This document shows, one piece after another, positions 38,388-50,697 of a stretch of DNA of 64,000 bases. The notes under the pieces were generated by a model, which did no database searches, was not told the DNA's origin, and worked only from the letters and a program-made list of their open reading frames with translations. The number at the start of each line of letters is the position of its first letter. The stretch's first letter is position 1. The stretch is taken from contig NC_135218.1 of the NCBI RefSeq assembly GCF_052324685.1, forward strand, positions 13,865,858 to 13,929,857, written 5' to 3'. The translations under genes were made by a program, and so were the position numbers. This DNA comes from Brachyhypopomus gauderio (Eukaryota > Chordata > Actinopteri > Gymnotiformes > Hypopomidae).

Positions 38388-39273
38388 TGTGACGATAGGT
38401 GCGGCGGCAAGGACGAGACACAAATCCTTCTTGCGGCTTACGTCACTTTTAATATATATACACAAATAGCGCTTTAAAGCGCACGGGCAACACTTAACAG
38501 TAACACAGACGTGTATACGTTAGACAACGACGAGCACAGGACACTGCGCGAGCGCATGTTAAATAGACAAACCACATTAGCCCCACGTGATTACGAGACG
38601 AGTCACAGGTGAGACGGATTATCACAAGACATAACCATCACCACGTAATTCCACAGACGCAGACGATGCACGTGGACAACATAAACACACGCCCAAAAGG
38701 GAGGGGCCGGGGTCCTCAACGTGACAGACGCCCCCTCCAAGGGCACTACCCGTCCCGGGGTGCCAACAGGACCGAGTGCCCCGAACCCACGACGATGGGC
38801 GGATCCGACACAGCAGATAGGAGCACTCGGGGTCCCGCTTCAGCTGCGCCAGAGTCGCGTGGAGTCGTGGCGCGGGGGGGAGGAAGACGCGTGGTGATGC
38901 CGCTTACTGGGCTTCTTGCCCTTCTTTGGCCGGGTCTTATAGCCTGGCATGTTGGTGTCTCAAACGGCTCGTCGTTCTGTGACGATAGGTGCGGCGGCAA
39001 GGACGAGACACAAATCCTTCTTGCGGCTTACGTCACTTTTAATATATATACACAAATAGCGCTTTAAAGTGCACGGGCAACACTTAATAGTAACACAGAC
39101 GTGTATACGTTAGACAATGACGAGCCCCCACGTGATTACGAGACGAGTCACAGGTGAGACGAATTATCACAAGACATAACCATCACCCCGTAGTTCCACA
39201 GACGCAGACGATGCACGTGGACATCGTAAAAACACACGCCCAAAAGGGAGGGGCCGGGGTCCTCAACGTGACA
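38388..39273 (-). mobile_element. Miniature LTR retrotransposon (TRIM-like)
   Basis: Two direct repeats starting TGTGACGATAGGTGCGGCGG and ending CAACGTGACA lie at 38388-38726 (339 bp) and 38978-39273 (296 bp). They differ mainly by one deletion of about 43 bp in the second. The whole is flanked by the 5-bp duplication ATTAG (38383-38387 and 39274-39278). Only 251 bp separate the LTRs, so no gag-pol can be present. On the minus strand a purine-rich GGAGGGGGC precedes the left LTR like a polypurine tract. A small frame starting MPGYKTRPKKGKKPSKRHHH begins in the leader. This gives a minus orientation. The internal region is related to that of the LTR element at the right window edge. Confidence 0.9.
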
Positions 39274-39328
39274 ATTAGGCTATCTAGCTGCATAGTATAT
39301 AAATAGATTATTAGCTATGATGTTCTTA

Positions 39329-39426
39329 GTTCCACTAATACTTGTTGGTATTTCCATTAATACTTGTTGGTATTTCCATTAATACTTGTTGGTATTTCCA
39401 TTAATACATGTTGGTATTTCCACTAA
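39329..39426. repeat. 22-bp tandem repeat, about 4.5 copies
   Basis: The unit TTTCCATTAATACTTGTTGG plus TA is repeated four times with one or two changes, then a partial copy. It begins 50 bp after the miniature LTR element. Confidence 0.9.
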
Positions 39427-41200
39427 GAGCAGCATACTGGTGTTCTAGGGTTTACTCTAAATTGAAGGATAACAGTTCATTTTGAGCTGTTTAGGTTGCA
39501 GAAGTATTAGGTGTCCTGTAGATTGCAGAATGTGTGTGGTACGGTGTATGTGGTGGATTTGCTGCAGCCCGTATCCACACTCAGCCTTTTGCCTGTGCAG
39601 GTCTCTACTTGCAGGGCAATATTTGCATTAGTCTGATCAATAATTTACAGCACCAATAACTCAATGGCTCCCTTTCATTACGTGTGTACCATACTTTACA
39701 ACAAGAGGTGCAGGAAAACAAGGCCGTACTCAGCACTTATTCACCTCCCAGTCTACATGTACAAAGGCAAGAGCATCTGGCACAGGTCAACTTTGGTTCA
39801 AATATGTTTTCTTTGAACCTTCTCATTATTATGAGATACATTAGAACAACGTGTATTTTATAGTGCCTGTCTAAATTAAATCCCATGAACCATAAGAGAC
39901 AGACTGAGGCTGAGGCTGTGGCTTCTGAGGCTGGTGATTCAGTAACTCTAAACGTACCTTCATCTGACACTCAATCCAAATTTGTTCAAATCTAAAAGCT
40001 GCATAATGCAGGAAATGTGATAACTGGTATATATACTGAAAATGGAGCAGCTTCCCAAAAAATCATAGTTTCTTGGTAGCTGGTGGATTGGATTGGTAGA
40101 TTGATTTCAACAACTACAAACTGATTGAGGTAATAGCAGACACTGCACTGTTTTTCTGAGGGAATTGAAGATGTTTATTAGTGATTTTAGAAGGATAAAC
40201 GTTTATTCCCCTCTCTCCTTCTGGACTATTGTTTTAAGTATTGTTATCTGGTTCCAAGTACACAGTGTTTTGATAAGTCGATGCCAGCCATCAATGGAAA
40301 AGTATACAGCAATAAAAAACATGTACTCTTCAGGAAATCACAATGCACACAGAGAAAGAAAGCTTGTAAAATTAAGTATAAACCAACACTCTCCCCTGTG
40401 TTCGTCAGATGGTAAGATGATAAACTAAAGATGCAGGTTGAACGGAAGCAAAATCAAGAAATAATCACATAAATATTATACATAAGTAATAGAGACCTTC
40501 AAGAGAGCTAAGCTAACACAGTCTGCATTCTAATAACCTAACGAACTTACAATGTGCCGTTACTTAAAATTATGATTATGTAATTAAGTACATTTTTTTA
40601 TGTAAAGAAAAATTACAAGCCGAAAAAAAGTGACAAGGGAAATATTGGAAATGTTGAACATCTGTTGTTGCTGTTGTGATGAAGTTCACAAATTGTTGTG
40701 ATCCAAAAATACATACAGATGAATTAATAATTCAGATTTCATTCTGCAACCAGATTCTAACAGCGTTTTCCTATAATTTGACCTAGTCAGTAGGTGAAAT
40801 AACCTCCTTTAAATAGATCCCATGGATCCATTAGTCTTTACCATGAAGTTGACCGGTGATGTTGGAAACCAGTAAACATGATGAGAACCTTCCCATTTAG
40901 CCTCAGGCTCTGTGGACCTTGTGCTACATCATGCACTGTCCAGACAGGTCAAAAGGGGCTAGCAGCATGGAGACTCAGTATATACAGTGTATTTATATAT
41001 CCTATATAGTTTATATAATAGAATAAAACCAGGAGAATAGGTATAAGGACTGACAAGTAAGAAAAGGATGTACTTGTGAACATGTATATATATATATGTG
41101 TGGTACATGTACATGTACAGGATATTAGAGGATAATATGAACAATTTTACAGCAGAGGAAAGATGCATTATTGTGTGGTAAATCCTTGGGCCACATTACT
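39427..41200. other. Gene-free stretch with one half of a dispersed duplication
   Basis: No supported exon. The segment at about 40150-40400 aligns with 43160-43420 in the same orientation. An AT-rich stretch with TA and ACATGTACATGT repeats lies at about 41080-41120. Confidence 0.5.
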
Positions 41201-41224
41201 GGAGGTTTGAGAGGTCAAGTTTAG

Positions 41225-41990
41225 AGTGCTGCTTGTTTACTGCAGTTAATGAGCACTACAGCTATGGGGAAGAATCTGTTTGCATGTCTGGTTGCGCTGG
41301 AGTCTTTTACCACAGGGAATGGGCAGGAAGAAGTGGCAGTCAGGATGAGAGGAGTCCGTTCCAATCTCGCCAGTGTGCTTTGTGATGCTGCTGTTGTAAA
41401 TGTCCTGAAGGGCTGGGATGTTATAGCCAATGATGCTCTCTATTGTCCTGATTGAGTGGTGGAGTTTGGTCCTCTTATGTAAAGTGAATCATCAGGACAT
41501 GTTGCATGTTAGATTTCTTTAGCTGCCTCAGAAGGAACATGCTTTGCTCTGCTATCTTTACAATGGACACCATATTTTCCTCCCACTTGAAGTTCCTGGA
41601 TGCGGTGGTGTCCAGGAAATTGAGTGATTCCACATTGGAGACCACAGAACCATTAATGGCGAGGAGTGATAGGGAAGTGGGTTTGTCTGAAATCCACCAC
41701 CATCTCTACAGTGTTCTGGGTGTTCAACAGCAGGTGGTTTTGGCTGCACCAGGGTCAGGGTTATGGTAGAGTTAGTGTTAAAACTAATAGCCTTTTCTGA
41801 GAGTTCATCTGTCTGACATTTGTTTCCTAGTCTGACCTGCTTAGTCCTGTTTGTCAAGTAGTCAGTGACCCACTGGTAGATGGCATCTGGGACTCAGAGC
41901 TGGGACAGTCTGACATTAATGAGCTCTGGCACTATGACCAGGTGATCTAGCACCAGATGTTCAAACACCTGAATGACTGCAGGGGTCAGA
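41225..41990 (-). pseudogene. L2/Rex-like LINE reverse-transcriptase 3' half, degenerate
   Basis: On the minus strand, pieces in shifting frames follow the end of a fish LINE reverse transcriptase. In order they are TDYLTNRTKQVRLGNKC, then LNTQNTVEMVVDFRQ (the LNTxKTKEMVVDFR motif), then a LGTTI/W-like region. Next comes a terminal part with NSTTQSGQ and SHPDCHFF-like sequence, ending near 41225. Stops and frameshifts are frequent. It is an old, inactive copy, probably of the same family as the piece at 670-1135. Confidence 0.7.
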
Positions 41991-41999
41991 GCTTGTAGT

Positions 42000-44900
42000 C
42001 ATTATGTCCTGCAATTTTTGTTTTGTTTTTGTTAATGAGCTGGTGGTCTCAGTGTGAAAGGGCCTGATATTTGTAATCTCCTGCAGGTTAGGGGCAATGT
42101 GGCTTTTCAGTTTGTCTATTTTGTTTTTGCTGCTTTAATCTGTAACAAGTAATCTCTGTCACAAATTTGTATTTGCCCTCCTTGTAGAGAACTTTGACAC
42201 CTCTCCTGTTTCCATTTCCCCTGCAAAGCTGTCAGAGTTCAGCTGAAAACAATGGGTTATCATTCCTCTCATACCTTCATTTCACTCACACTATAGTTGA
42301 AATGCAACTGTCTTCGCACAAGCTGAGGTCACGCTGTAATTTGTTCCACCTCTTTTAAAACGAATTGGTTGAATCAAAGCACCTTTTTCGTTTTTTAATG
42401 TGCCCTCTGTTCTATCTTTTTGGTTTTGACAACAGGTTTGTTAGACTTGAATAGTTTCCAGTTTGTTGGAATGAGATGAGCAATACTATTGTGGGAGTTC
42501 CTGAGTGCTACTCATTTAACTACACAATAAAAGCATTTATGTGTAATTTAGCGGCAGACCAGAATCTTTCTCCCCCAGATAAGTGCTAACAAAGTCAGAG
42601 TGATGGGGAGTGTGTTGAGACTGGACCCCTCTGTTTGGAATAACTGGTTTTGTCGGCTTGCAGTTTAACACCTTGCAAGCACGCGCTTTGGGCATTATGT
42701 AAACACTGGTCAAATTAAATGAAGAAAATTATCTGGAAAAGTAAAATGACTACAATTTGATGATTGAATGACAACAACTATGATGATTGAATTTGCTAGC
42801 ATTTAACATCCAATACCACTTAAATAACTCAGAGCTTTGTGCAACAGTTTCTATAAAATTGCTCTATACTTTTTTAATTTGTTTTTTTAATCACTTTATG
42901 CCATTACTTGCCAAGACAAGACCAGTCAACTCACCACTGACATTCTCAAACGTGTGATGAGTCAGGTTCCTTTCCCATCAGTTTATTTGCAGTGGGCAGG
43001 GTTGCCTTGTCTGACGTGCACTGGGTTCAGCCAAACGTCTTCTGGCCTTGTGTTCTTCTTCATGTTTTGGCAAATCATATGCTCTTATCTGCAAATGGCA
43101 GTGTTTGGACTGAACTCACCACATACTGAGCAAAGAAGAAATAAGCAGACATCACACATTTTTCTGAGTGAGTTGTAGATGTTGATTGGATGTTGCTAGG
43201 AAGAAGGTCTTCTCCTCCTGAAGAGACACATAAATGTTTTGACTACTGTTATCTGGTACCAAGTACAGAAGCACAGAACGTTGTCAAGCAATGTCACCAA
43301 ACAATGGGAATGTTTTCAGAAATGGAGAAAAAAACATTCTGTTTGCTCTAAAGGGAATCACAAACATTGCACTGCACACAAAGAAGCTTACAAAATTAAA
43401 CATGATCCAATAGGTGTTAGCAGTAGTTTTAGATAGAATTCTATCCACTGTTGAGAAGTGGATCTAAAGTTTTAATCTGAAGTTAACCAGAGCTGCAGGA
43501 GATCATGGCCTCTATACAGTCCCTTGATGGAGTATTGTAAGAAGCACTCTGTGTAAATGAACTGTGAGCAGTGGTAGTGCTCGTAACCCTAACCTTCTTA
43601 ATCCTGCGACTGCAGCGTGCTAGAGTGAAGGAAAGATGCTCAACCTGCTTCTGAGACAGATCAAGGCTGCAGTGGTGCAATAACATGGCATGGAAAGAGA
43701 TTAATTATAACATTATGAATTAGATGATTAGATGAATTATAATAATTAATTATATGCAAATAAAACGATCATTAAAAACGATAAAAACGATCATTATTTA
43801 TATGCAAATATTTTTAAAAGCAGTAAAACAACATAAACGTGGACATGGGTGAACATATCTTGCAAACAACTAGCATCAAACAAACAAATGTAGACACATA
43901 CACAGATGCCACTCACAGAGGAACATAGAGAAACAGAGGAACAGGACAAGGTACAGTGAGCAAGTTACTGCCAGACCTGAATATGAGGAAGCTTCTAAAG
44001 ATGATGAAGTGTAGATGAGGAAGATTAGGTGTTACAGTATATAACCAAATCTCGTTGTGTGTGTGAGCACTCTAGCAGCAGATTTTTAATGCATTGAAGT
44101 CTGTTGAGATAGTTGGTAGGAAGACCCATAAACAAGGAGTTATGATAGTTAATATGAGAACTGGTGAAGGCATGGACCATCATTATTCATCAGTTGCATA
44201 ATTAATATTCAGAAAAGGGCAGACAGGCAATATTGCAGAGAGGATGTGGAATGCTGCATTATACAGCATATATATTCCTGATGTTGCAGAGTTTGGTATA
44301 GATCTCAAGAAATCAAGGACTTGGGGTGATCATTATTTCTTTTACATGTTTTTAAGATTTATGACATTTTGTTAGAATCTGTGATTAGAGACTTGATTGG
44401 TCGAAATGGCAATGAGAGAGAACGATTTCCTGAAGCACTTTGCGGGGAAATGAATAATGTTCCTTAAGAATAAATGTCAGTTTTAATGGTGAGGTTCATG
44501 GTCCAACTTTTCACTTTAGTAGATGAAAAAGGATATTCTCTGCTCAAGGTTTTTAGCGATAAGTCACAGACAAACTCATTAGCCCATAATATAAGTGGAC
44601 TTAGGCCAAGTGTCACTGATCAAGAGATTTAACTGTGAAATACAATATATGCTCATTACACTGAAACAGCACTTTAAAAGTGTGTTATTTTAAGACATAA
44701 AATTCTCATTTGCAGACCTCACCCACCCCATCCATATGCTCACCCAAATGGAAATTCAAGCCATCTGGGTTTGTCATGTACCACTTTTTCATCAACTAAG
44801 TGCTGGTGCTCGTGTTGGAGCTGCTGCTGTTCCCACGTTCCCATGAACAGGTGGGACACTCCAACAACGCTGTACTTAGTACCTTGGAAAACCAACCAGT

Positions 44901-45050
44901 GAAGCAGCGACACAATGACGCATGTGGAGAGCAAAGGCTGATCTGTCTGCCCTGATCCAGAAGATCTACTGCAGAACTGCTGAAGAACGTGCATGCTGGC
45001 CATGCTAGTAAGGGTTCAAATCATATAGTACATCAGAGCTTGCTGTGGTC
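42000..45050. other. Gene-free stretch
   Basis: No supported exon. It holds the second copy (about 43160-43420) of the duplicated segment whose partner is at 40150-40400. A pair of TATATGCAAATA octamer-like words about 48 bp apart lies near 43751 and 43799. A frame at 44740-45003 (-) has no recognised domain and may belong to the following Tc1 remnant. Confidence 0.45.
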
Positions 45051-45059
45051 AGAGCACTC

Positions 45060-45275
45060 ATGCTGATTTTTGTCCCTCTCTAAAAGGGCCTTTGATGGGC
45101 ACGTGAGCATCGGATCTGGATGAAGAAGCAATGGAAGAAGTTGCCGTGGTCTGATGAATCACAGTTCCTTCACATCATGTAGATGGCTGGATGTGCGTCC
45201 ATGGGGATGAGCAGCCAGCATGAGGAAGACTTACACAATAATTGGCAGGTGGTTTTAATGTTATGGTTAAATCGA
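45060..45275 (+). mobile_element. Internally deleted Tc1-like element remnant
   Basis: GGGCACGTGAGCATCGGATC, a WSDES-like TGGTCTGATGAATCAC and GTCCATGGGGATGAG follow the middle of a common fish Tc1-like transposase gene. The element then jumps to its usual right end, GGCAGGTGGTTTTAATGTTA. Most of the gene is missing, so it is inactive. Left end not defined. Confidence 0.6.
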
Positions 45276-45729
45276 CGTAGGGATAGGTAGGTGGGGATAT
45301 GAAAGTGTGGACCAAGAGATATGAGTGGTGTAAAGCATACCACTGTAAAACATGGTGGAAGTGGTTACCTGGCCTAAAATGACATGGCCATGGATTTGGA
45401 GACTAAGGCAAAGTGATCTACTGCACATGTAATTGCTGAATGTTTTAAAAGCTTTGAGATGGTAAAACTCCTGCAGCTGATTGTGAATGGCAACTCTCTG
45501 ACTGATGACATTCAGCAATGCATGAACCCTTTAGGATTATGGCCATGTCCACTGATCCGTGAAATGATTTCAGGCAGTTCTGGCATTCCTGAGGGCATTG
45601 GTACACTGCCAGAGATCTCGTCATCAGTTGAATCGATCCACTGTAAACTAAGGAGATTCTAGGCATTTAATATTCAGACAGATAATCAGGTGAAATCTCA
45701 TTACACAATCACAAGGTTCTTTCATTGCT

Positions 45730-46600
45730 AATATTATCATGTGCTCCAAGACTACAACTTCTCCCCTGGATCCTCTTAACTAAAACCTGTCTACCCACAC
45801 TGCTTCCCCATCTCACCCTTCTTATTAATCAATCACTCCTACTTGGAGAGGTCCCTTCTATCTATAAAATAGCTGCTGTCACACCCATACTTAAGAAACC
45901 TGGTCTTGACCCTTCAGATCTCAACAATTATCACCCTATCTCCAATCTACCCTTTCTGTCTAAGGCTCTTGAAGGAACTCTGGCCTGCCAATTGCAAGAG
46001 TACCTGGGTTCCGTCTGGGTTCCGACCATTCCACAGCACTGAAACAGACTTGGTTGGGGTTGTAAATGATCTGTTGGTAGCTGCTGATACTGGCTCCCTC
46101 AGCATTCTCCTGCTCTTGGACTTATCTGCTGCATTTGACACAGTCATTCCATTCTCTTGTCTCGTCTACATGACCTAGGCTTCAAATGGTCCAAAACTCT
46201 GCTGCTCGTCTCCTCATTTACACCCACATACATGATCACATTACACTCTGGATCTTCACTGGCTCCCTGTTACATATTGGATTCAATTCAAGATTCTCTT
46301 ATTGACCTATAAGGCTCTAAACAACATGGCTCCTCCTTATCTGTCTGACCTCCTACTTCCCTACAGAACTTCTAGATCTCTTAGATCTTCTACTGTTGGA
46401 CTTCTAAAGGTACCATCATCTAAACTCTGTAGCTTTGGTGATCAGGCTTTTTCCAGACTCGCTCCTCGACTGTGGAACCCCCTTCCAACTGTGATCAAAC
46501 AGTCTCCCTCTATTTGGGAAAAGCAGATGTGTTGTCAGTTACCAGGATTTTTATGTCCTGTCCATCAGTGGGGACTCCCACCATACAGTCAACCCATGCT
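45730..46600 (+). pseudogene. L2-clade LINE reverse transcriptase, internally deleted
   Basis: The + strand encodes [20 protein letters not shown] and [20 protein letters not shown], then in another frame [20 protein letters not shown] and [16 protein letters not shown]. These are the classic L2 motifs. The middle of the enzyme is missing. The sequence resumes with LTYKALNNMAPPYLSDLLLP and the C terminus (AFSRLAPRLWNPLP). The frame changes and the central deletion make it non-functional. Confidence 0.85.
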
Positions 46601-46639
46601 AATCATGGTGTCCTTCTGTCTTACTCTGTGACAAACCAG

Positions 46640-49014
46640 CCAGTATTGTTCAATATGATATGAGCGATATGATATTAGTGATACGATATGAGTGATTACT
46701 GTTCTCCCCATGTGGCAACTGCATTTTATGTCATGTTAAAAAGGTTTCTGTCTTTACTGAGTGGTGTTTTATAGAATGGAAATGCCCTTTACTGTGCTTG
46801 TTGAAAATCAACAAAACAAAACACAAAGCACAAATTGACTGGGTCCCCGAATAGCTGAAAATGAGAATCTTTATTCTTATACAGGCTTATTAGCATTCAG
46901 GAAAAGTCTCTACACACAAGAGGTCAGTGCTCCCTTTACCATATCAGCCAGCCTAACACAGACCTGTTGCATGCATCTTTGACAATTCAGCATTACCACA
47001 GCCATCTGTTATATTCCACAGTGGCGCGCTGCCAGTAGGACATTTATATAGATTTTTTGATGAAGTCTGCTGCTGAAGATGGAAGCAGTGAACAGTGCAA
47101 ATGTAAAGTCCTATATATTGCTCATTTATTTAAACAAGGTGTTTACCTCACAGACCAACATTTACCCAGTCTGTCTTTATGACTGTAGAGGTCAAAGAAA
47201 ATGAAACCTTAATTACTGGAACTCTGTGGGGAGTGAAACCTGCATATTGATTAACAAGGAAGCCAAGATATAATTAGAATTATCATCATTGCAAGTACAT
47301 ATCTGTGTTTGTTGTTTAGACTTGTCAGAGTATAATGGAACGCTGTATGTTGGCAGTAACTATAAAGTGAGAGGTGAATAAGTACATAGTCACTCCTAAT
47401 GACCCATGAGTTATGGCTCTGCTAGGATTCAGTGCAAGTCTTCAGTAATAATCAGCTCAGCATCAAAGTCATATTTTACACAATGACTATAGTGGATGTG
47501 AATTATAATTCACTGACTTCATTTGTCCTTTTCACTTCTTATCTTTCAGCCCACTGCCAAATTCTGTCCTTATTGGGATTCACATCACCTCCAGTGTGGA
47601 AGGTGAATTCCTTTCTGGGGTGAGTGGAGGGAGGGGCTAATGCACATTAATAAACTGCAGATGAGTGGGCTTCAAGCAGCAGGGATCCATGCACGGTGAC
47701 CTGACCTCCAAAGACCACACCTCACAACTGTTCAATATAGTCAAAACCGTGGTGAGGTCGATGGCATGTCAACAGCTTCTGAACATAAATGTACATAACA
47801 CATAATCTCATATATCAGCAATATATGACTAAATCAGTAAAAATAAATAAATTGGTGTGTGAATTTCTGAGTGACATTTTCTTATCACAGGGCACCTAGG
47901 ATAGTTTATGGATTAAATAGCAATTTTCATTCTGGAATCTCACTTGTTCAGCAACAAACCTGGCACAGCCTTCAATATTTAAATTCTGCATATTCATACA
48001 ATATGTTCATTAACATATACAATTTCAAGTTGTAAAGAGCTGAATTATAAGGTTCTAAGGTTTAAGCACAATGCTCTTTACACTGACGTGTTATACAAAA
48101 TAATAGTAATTACAGTCAGTTCTAGTAATTCTAGTAATAAAGTTAAGCGTGTAAGGAAAAGATGCACTGGTGTAGAAGTTTGCCTGCTGCTATATTTAAT
48201 GTACTCTATCTGATGTGGAACTGGCTGGAACAGGATGCACTCTCATTCATGTATCCATAGCAACAGAGGAGCATTGCTGTTTTGGTGTGGCATTATCTGT
48301 TCTTCTATAAACTTAGAAATGACAAAATTGAATTTTAAGTTCTTTTTCTGAGAGGGAAGAGCAAGATTATGTGCTAAGAGTACAATGTATGAATAAATGT
48401 GATGGACTACATCTAAGTTATATGCTGAAAGATGTTCTAGATATATTTGCTTTATGTTCATTCAGTTATTCTCACTGTTGTTGTTTTATTTAATCATTTT
48501 CAAGACACTTCTTGTCACACAGGTGAAAAAAACATGCAGGGAAGCAAATGCACGTCTCCAACTGCTGAGTTTAGATAAAGTAACAAAATATAAGGAAGCC
48601 AACACAAAAGTGTGCTAACAGGAACAAAAGAAAGCCAACATAACGTCAGTGACCCAAGTCGGTCACATAAACAGAAACAGTGTAAATAATGAACACCATA
48701 ATGACATAATGTATCACAGGTGGTGTATAGAACGAGACACGTACACCACCTGAGTGGGACATAGGTAGCGACATACCAAAACAAGTGCAACTAAAGATCA
48801 AACATAAACCAAAACCATGAGCAAGGGCTTGACGGAGGCCATGGGCAAGGAATGACTGCCACATTTTTTTATCATTACACAAATTCCAAAGACCTGGAAC
48901 CATATATATATATATAGTTAAATGGAAAATATAATAATAATGAAAGAGCAGTGCTGAAATACAGTGCTGCAGAAGTAAAGTGTAAGGCCTACAGTTCTAT
49001 GGAAAACACAGATA
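46640..49014. other. Gene-free AT-rich stretch
   Basis: No supported exon or element. It starts with a short degenerate GATATGA repeat (about 46655-46695) and contains a (TA)n run near 48901-48916. Confidence 0.5.
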
Positions 49015-49528
49015 CACTATATTGCCAAGTACTATTTACTCACCCATCCAAATTATCGGAATCAGGTGATGAACTCTGAATGCTTCTGCATACCAAGATC
49101 TTGGACAATTCCATGCTCCCAACTTTGTGGGAACAGTTTGGAGTTGGCCCCTTCCTCTTCCAACATGACAATGTCTTTAAAGACAGGAATGGCAGAGTCT
49201 GGTGTGGATGAACTTGACTGGCCTGCACAGAGTCTTGACCTCAACCCGATAGAACACCTTTGGGATGAATTTGAGTGGAGACTGAGAGCCAGGCCTTCAC
49301 GTCCAACATCAGTATGTGGCCTCACAAATGCTCTTCTGGAAGAATGGTCAAACATACCCATAAACACACACCTAAACCTTGTTGAAAGCCTTCCCAGAAG
49401 AGTTGAAGCTGTTCTAGCTGCAAAGGTTGGACCAATGTCTTATTGAACCCTATGGATTAGGAATGGGATGTTACTTAAGCTTATATGTGAGTCAAGGAAG
49501 GTGAGCTAATACTTTTGGCAATATAGTG
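49015..49528 (+). mobile_element. Deleted Tc1-family transposon, both ends kept
   Basis: The element runs from CACTATATTGCCAAG to GGCAATATAGTG between TA dinucleotides. It is 514 bp, against about 1.6 kb for a complete copy. The left end joins directly to the 3' third of the transposase gene. LTWPAQS-like sequence is followed by LDLNPIEHLWDEFEWRLRAR, which keeps the catalytic glutamate region, while the N-terminal DNA-binding part and first aspartate are lost. It is non-autonomous and probably dead. Confidence 0.85.
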
Positions 49529-49534
49529 TATATA

Positions 49535-49730
49535 TACAGTGTTGACTGAAAGTTTGTGAACTCCTTAGTTAGTTCAGATTTTTCTGCTCTTTTGAGTTCA
49601 AAATTGAATTCTTTGGCCACAATCACAGGCACCGTGTTTGGAGTAAAGTCAACAGTGCATATAAAGAGAGGAACCTCCTCCCAACAGTGGAGCATGGTGG
49701 TGGAAATGTGAAGGTCAATTTTTAATAGAT
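49535..49730 (+). mobile_element. Second, shorter Tc1-like remnant (tentative)
   Basis: ACAGTGTTGACTGAAAGTTT looks like a terminal repeat. A piece reading roughly TVHIKRGTSSQQWSMVV corresponds to the region just before the HGGG box of Tc1 transposases ([10 protein letters not shown]). No second end is visible. Confidence 0.4.
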
Positions 49731-50232
49731 TCTAAAAATGTATGGGTGATGAAATGTATTTGTGCTCTCTTGTGTATGGGAGAAATGTATTTGTGCTCTC
49801 CTGTAAAATTAGTCAAATTTTTCTTATTGTCCTCTAGTTCCAAGGCCTCCATTTGAGTTGAAAAGGGCAGAACATTATTTGTGGAAGAGCGTAAGCCAAA
49901 GACAAGTGCTGTAAACACAGTACAGTGGCATTCATAAGTACTGGAACCATAATGTCAAAACTCATACAAACTCCAAACTCCAAAAGCCCTTAAAGAATAA
50001 AAGATGAATATTAGACAAACTAAGAATGTTTAAGTGTTTTTCTTGAACTGTTTTGGGTTGATGCCTTGCTTGGTGGAACAAGATCTAAAACAGATCTAAA
50101 AGATCTAAAATGTGTTTTATACGTTAGGATTGGTTGTCCATGACATGCAGTAACTACAATGAGCCGACATCACCAGGATTCTGTCTGTCTGTCCACTCAA
50201 GTGGTCATTGAAGGCTAATCTCAAATAAAAGA

Positions 50233-50238
50233 CACAAC
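50233..50238 (+). other. Left target-site duplication (CACAAC)
   Basis: Six bases directly before TATGGAGC, repeated exactly at 60978-60983 after the other end. Confidence 0.9.
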
Positions 50239-50332
50239 TATGGAGCTATTATAGTGTCACCAGAACCTGAACCTGAAATCATTATTACTTGAAAAAACAG
50301 TCTGTAAAATCCTCGCAGGTATGCAAAAATTC

Positions 50333-50530
50333 GAGTTAAAATTCAGGTTCAGGTCGAAATTCAGGTTCGGGTCGCAATTCAGGTTCGGGTCGCAATTCAG
50401 GTTCGGGTCGAAATTCAGGTTCGGGTCGTAATTCAGGTTCGGGTCGAAATTCAGGTTCAGGTCGTAATTCAGGTTCAGGTCGAAATTCAGGTTCGGGTCG
50501 AAATTCAGGTTCAGGTTGAAATGCGGTTCA
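50333..50530 (+). repeat. 18-bp subterminal repeat array, left arm
   Basis: Ten units of the type AAATTCAGGTTCGGGTCG, plus a partial eleventh, with variation at the first base and at GGG/AGG. The identical array sits in the right arm at 60686-60883. Because the unit is a multiple of three, it yields an open frame reading NLNFDP repeats; I regard that as by-product. Likely transposase-binding or structural repeats. Confidence 0.9.
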
Positions 50531-50661
50531 TCCGGGATACGTAGGATGAGCAAACAAACTCAGAGCTAATCGAACTGCATCTGGCCAATCACAAAACATA
50601 TCAGAGGTCAATGGGAGGTGCGTCTTTCTACCAGTTTTGTAAAAGGACCATTCGGAAGACC

Positions 50662-50697
50662 ATGGCCGAAGATCGCACTGTCGGAGCTTTTCCAGCT
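50662..50697 (+). other. TIR-encoded first exon, left copy
   Basis: ATGGCCGAAGATCGCACTGT begins a 12-codon exon ([12 protein letters not shown]) ending in a good donor, GCT|gtaagt. In the right arm the identical exon starts the transposase gene. Here it faces the HECT gene, but the phase does not fit the first HECT exon I can see (51257). A bridging exon or a different HECT start would be needed. The frame is also open upstream from an ATG at 50611. Confidence 0.6.

Noticed and set aside
38609-39067. 152-residue frame over the miniature LTR element
   Set aside because: It runs across LTR and interior with no recognisable domain, on the strand opposite to the inferred element orientation.
45725-46631. 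Host gene suggested by frames of about 90-109 residues
   Set aside because: Their motifs are those of an L2 LINE reverse transcriptase split over several frames with the centre deleted.
49066-49446. 126-residue frame with LNPIEHLW as a host gene
   Set aside because: It is the C-terminal third of a Tc1 transposase in an internally deleted copy with both terminal repeats.
50257-50553. 98-residue frame with NLNFDP repeats, and its identical twin at 60663-60959
   Set aside because: It is an in-frame reading of the 18-bp subterminal array plus unique TIR sequence. There is no domain and it points outward from the gene promoters. Kept only as a question under the array finding.
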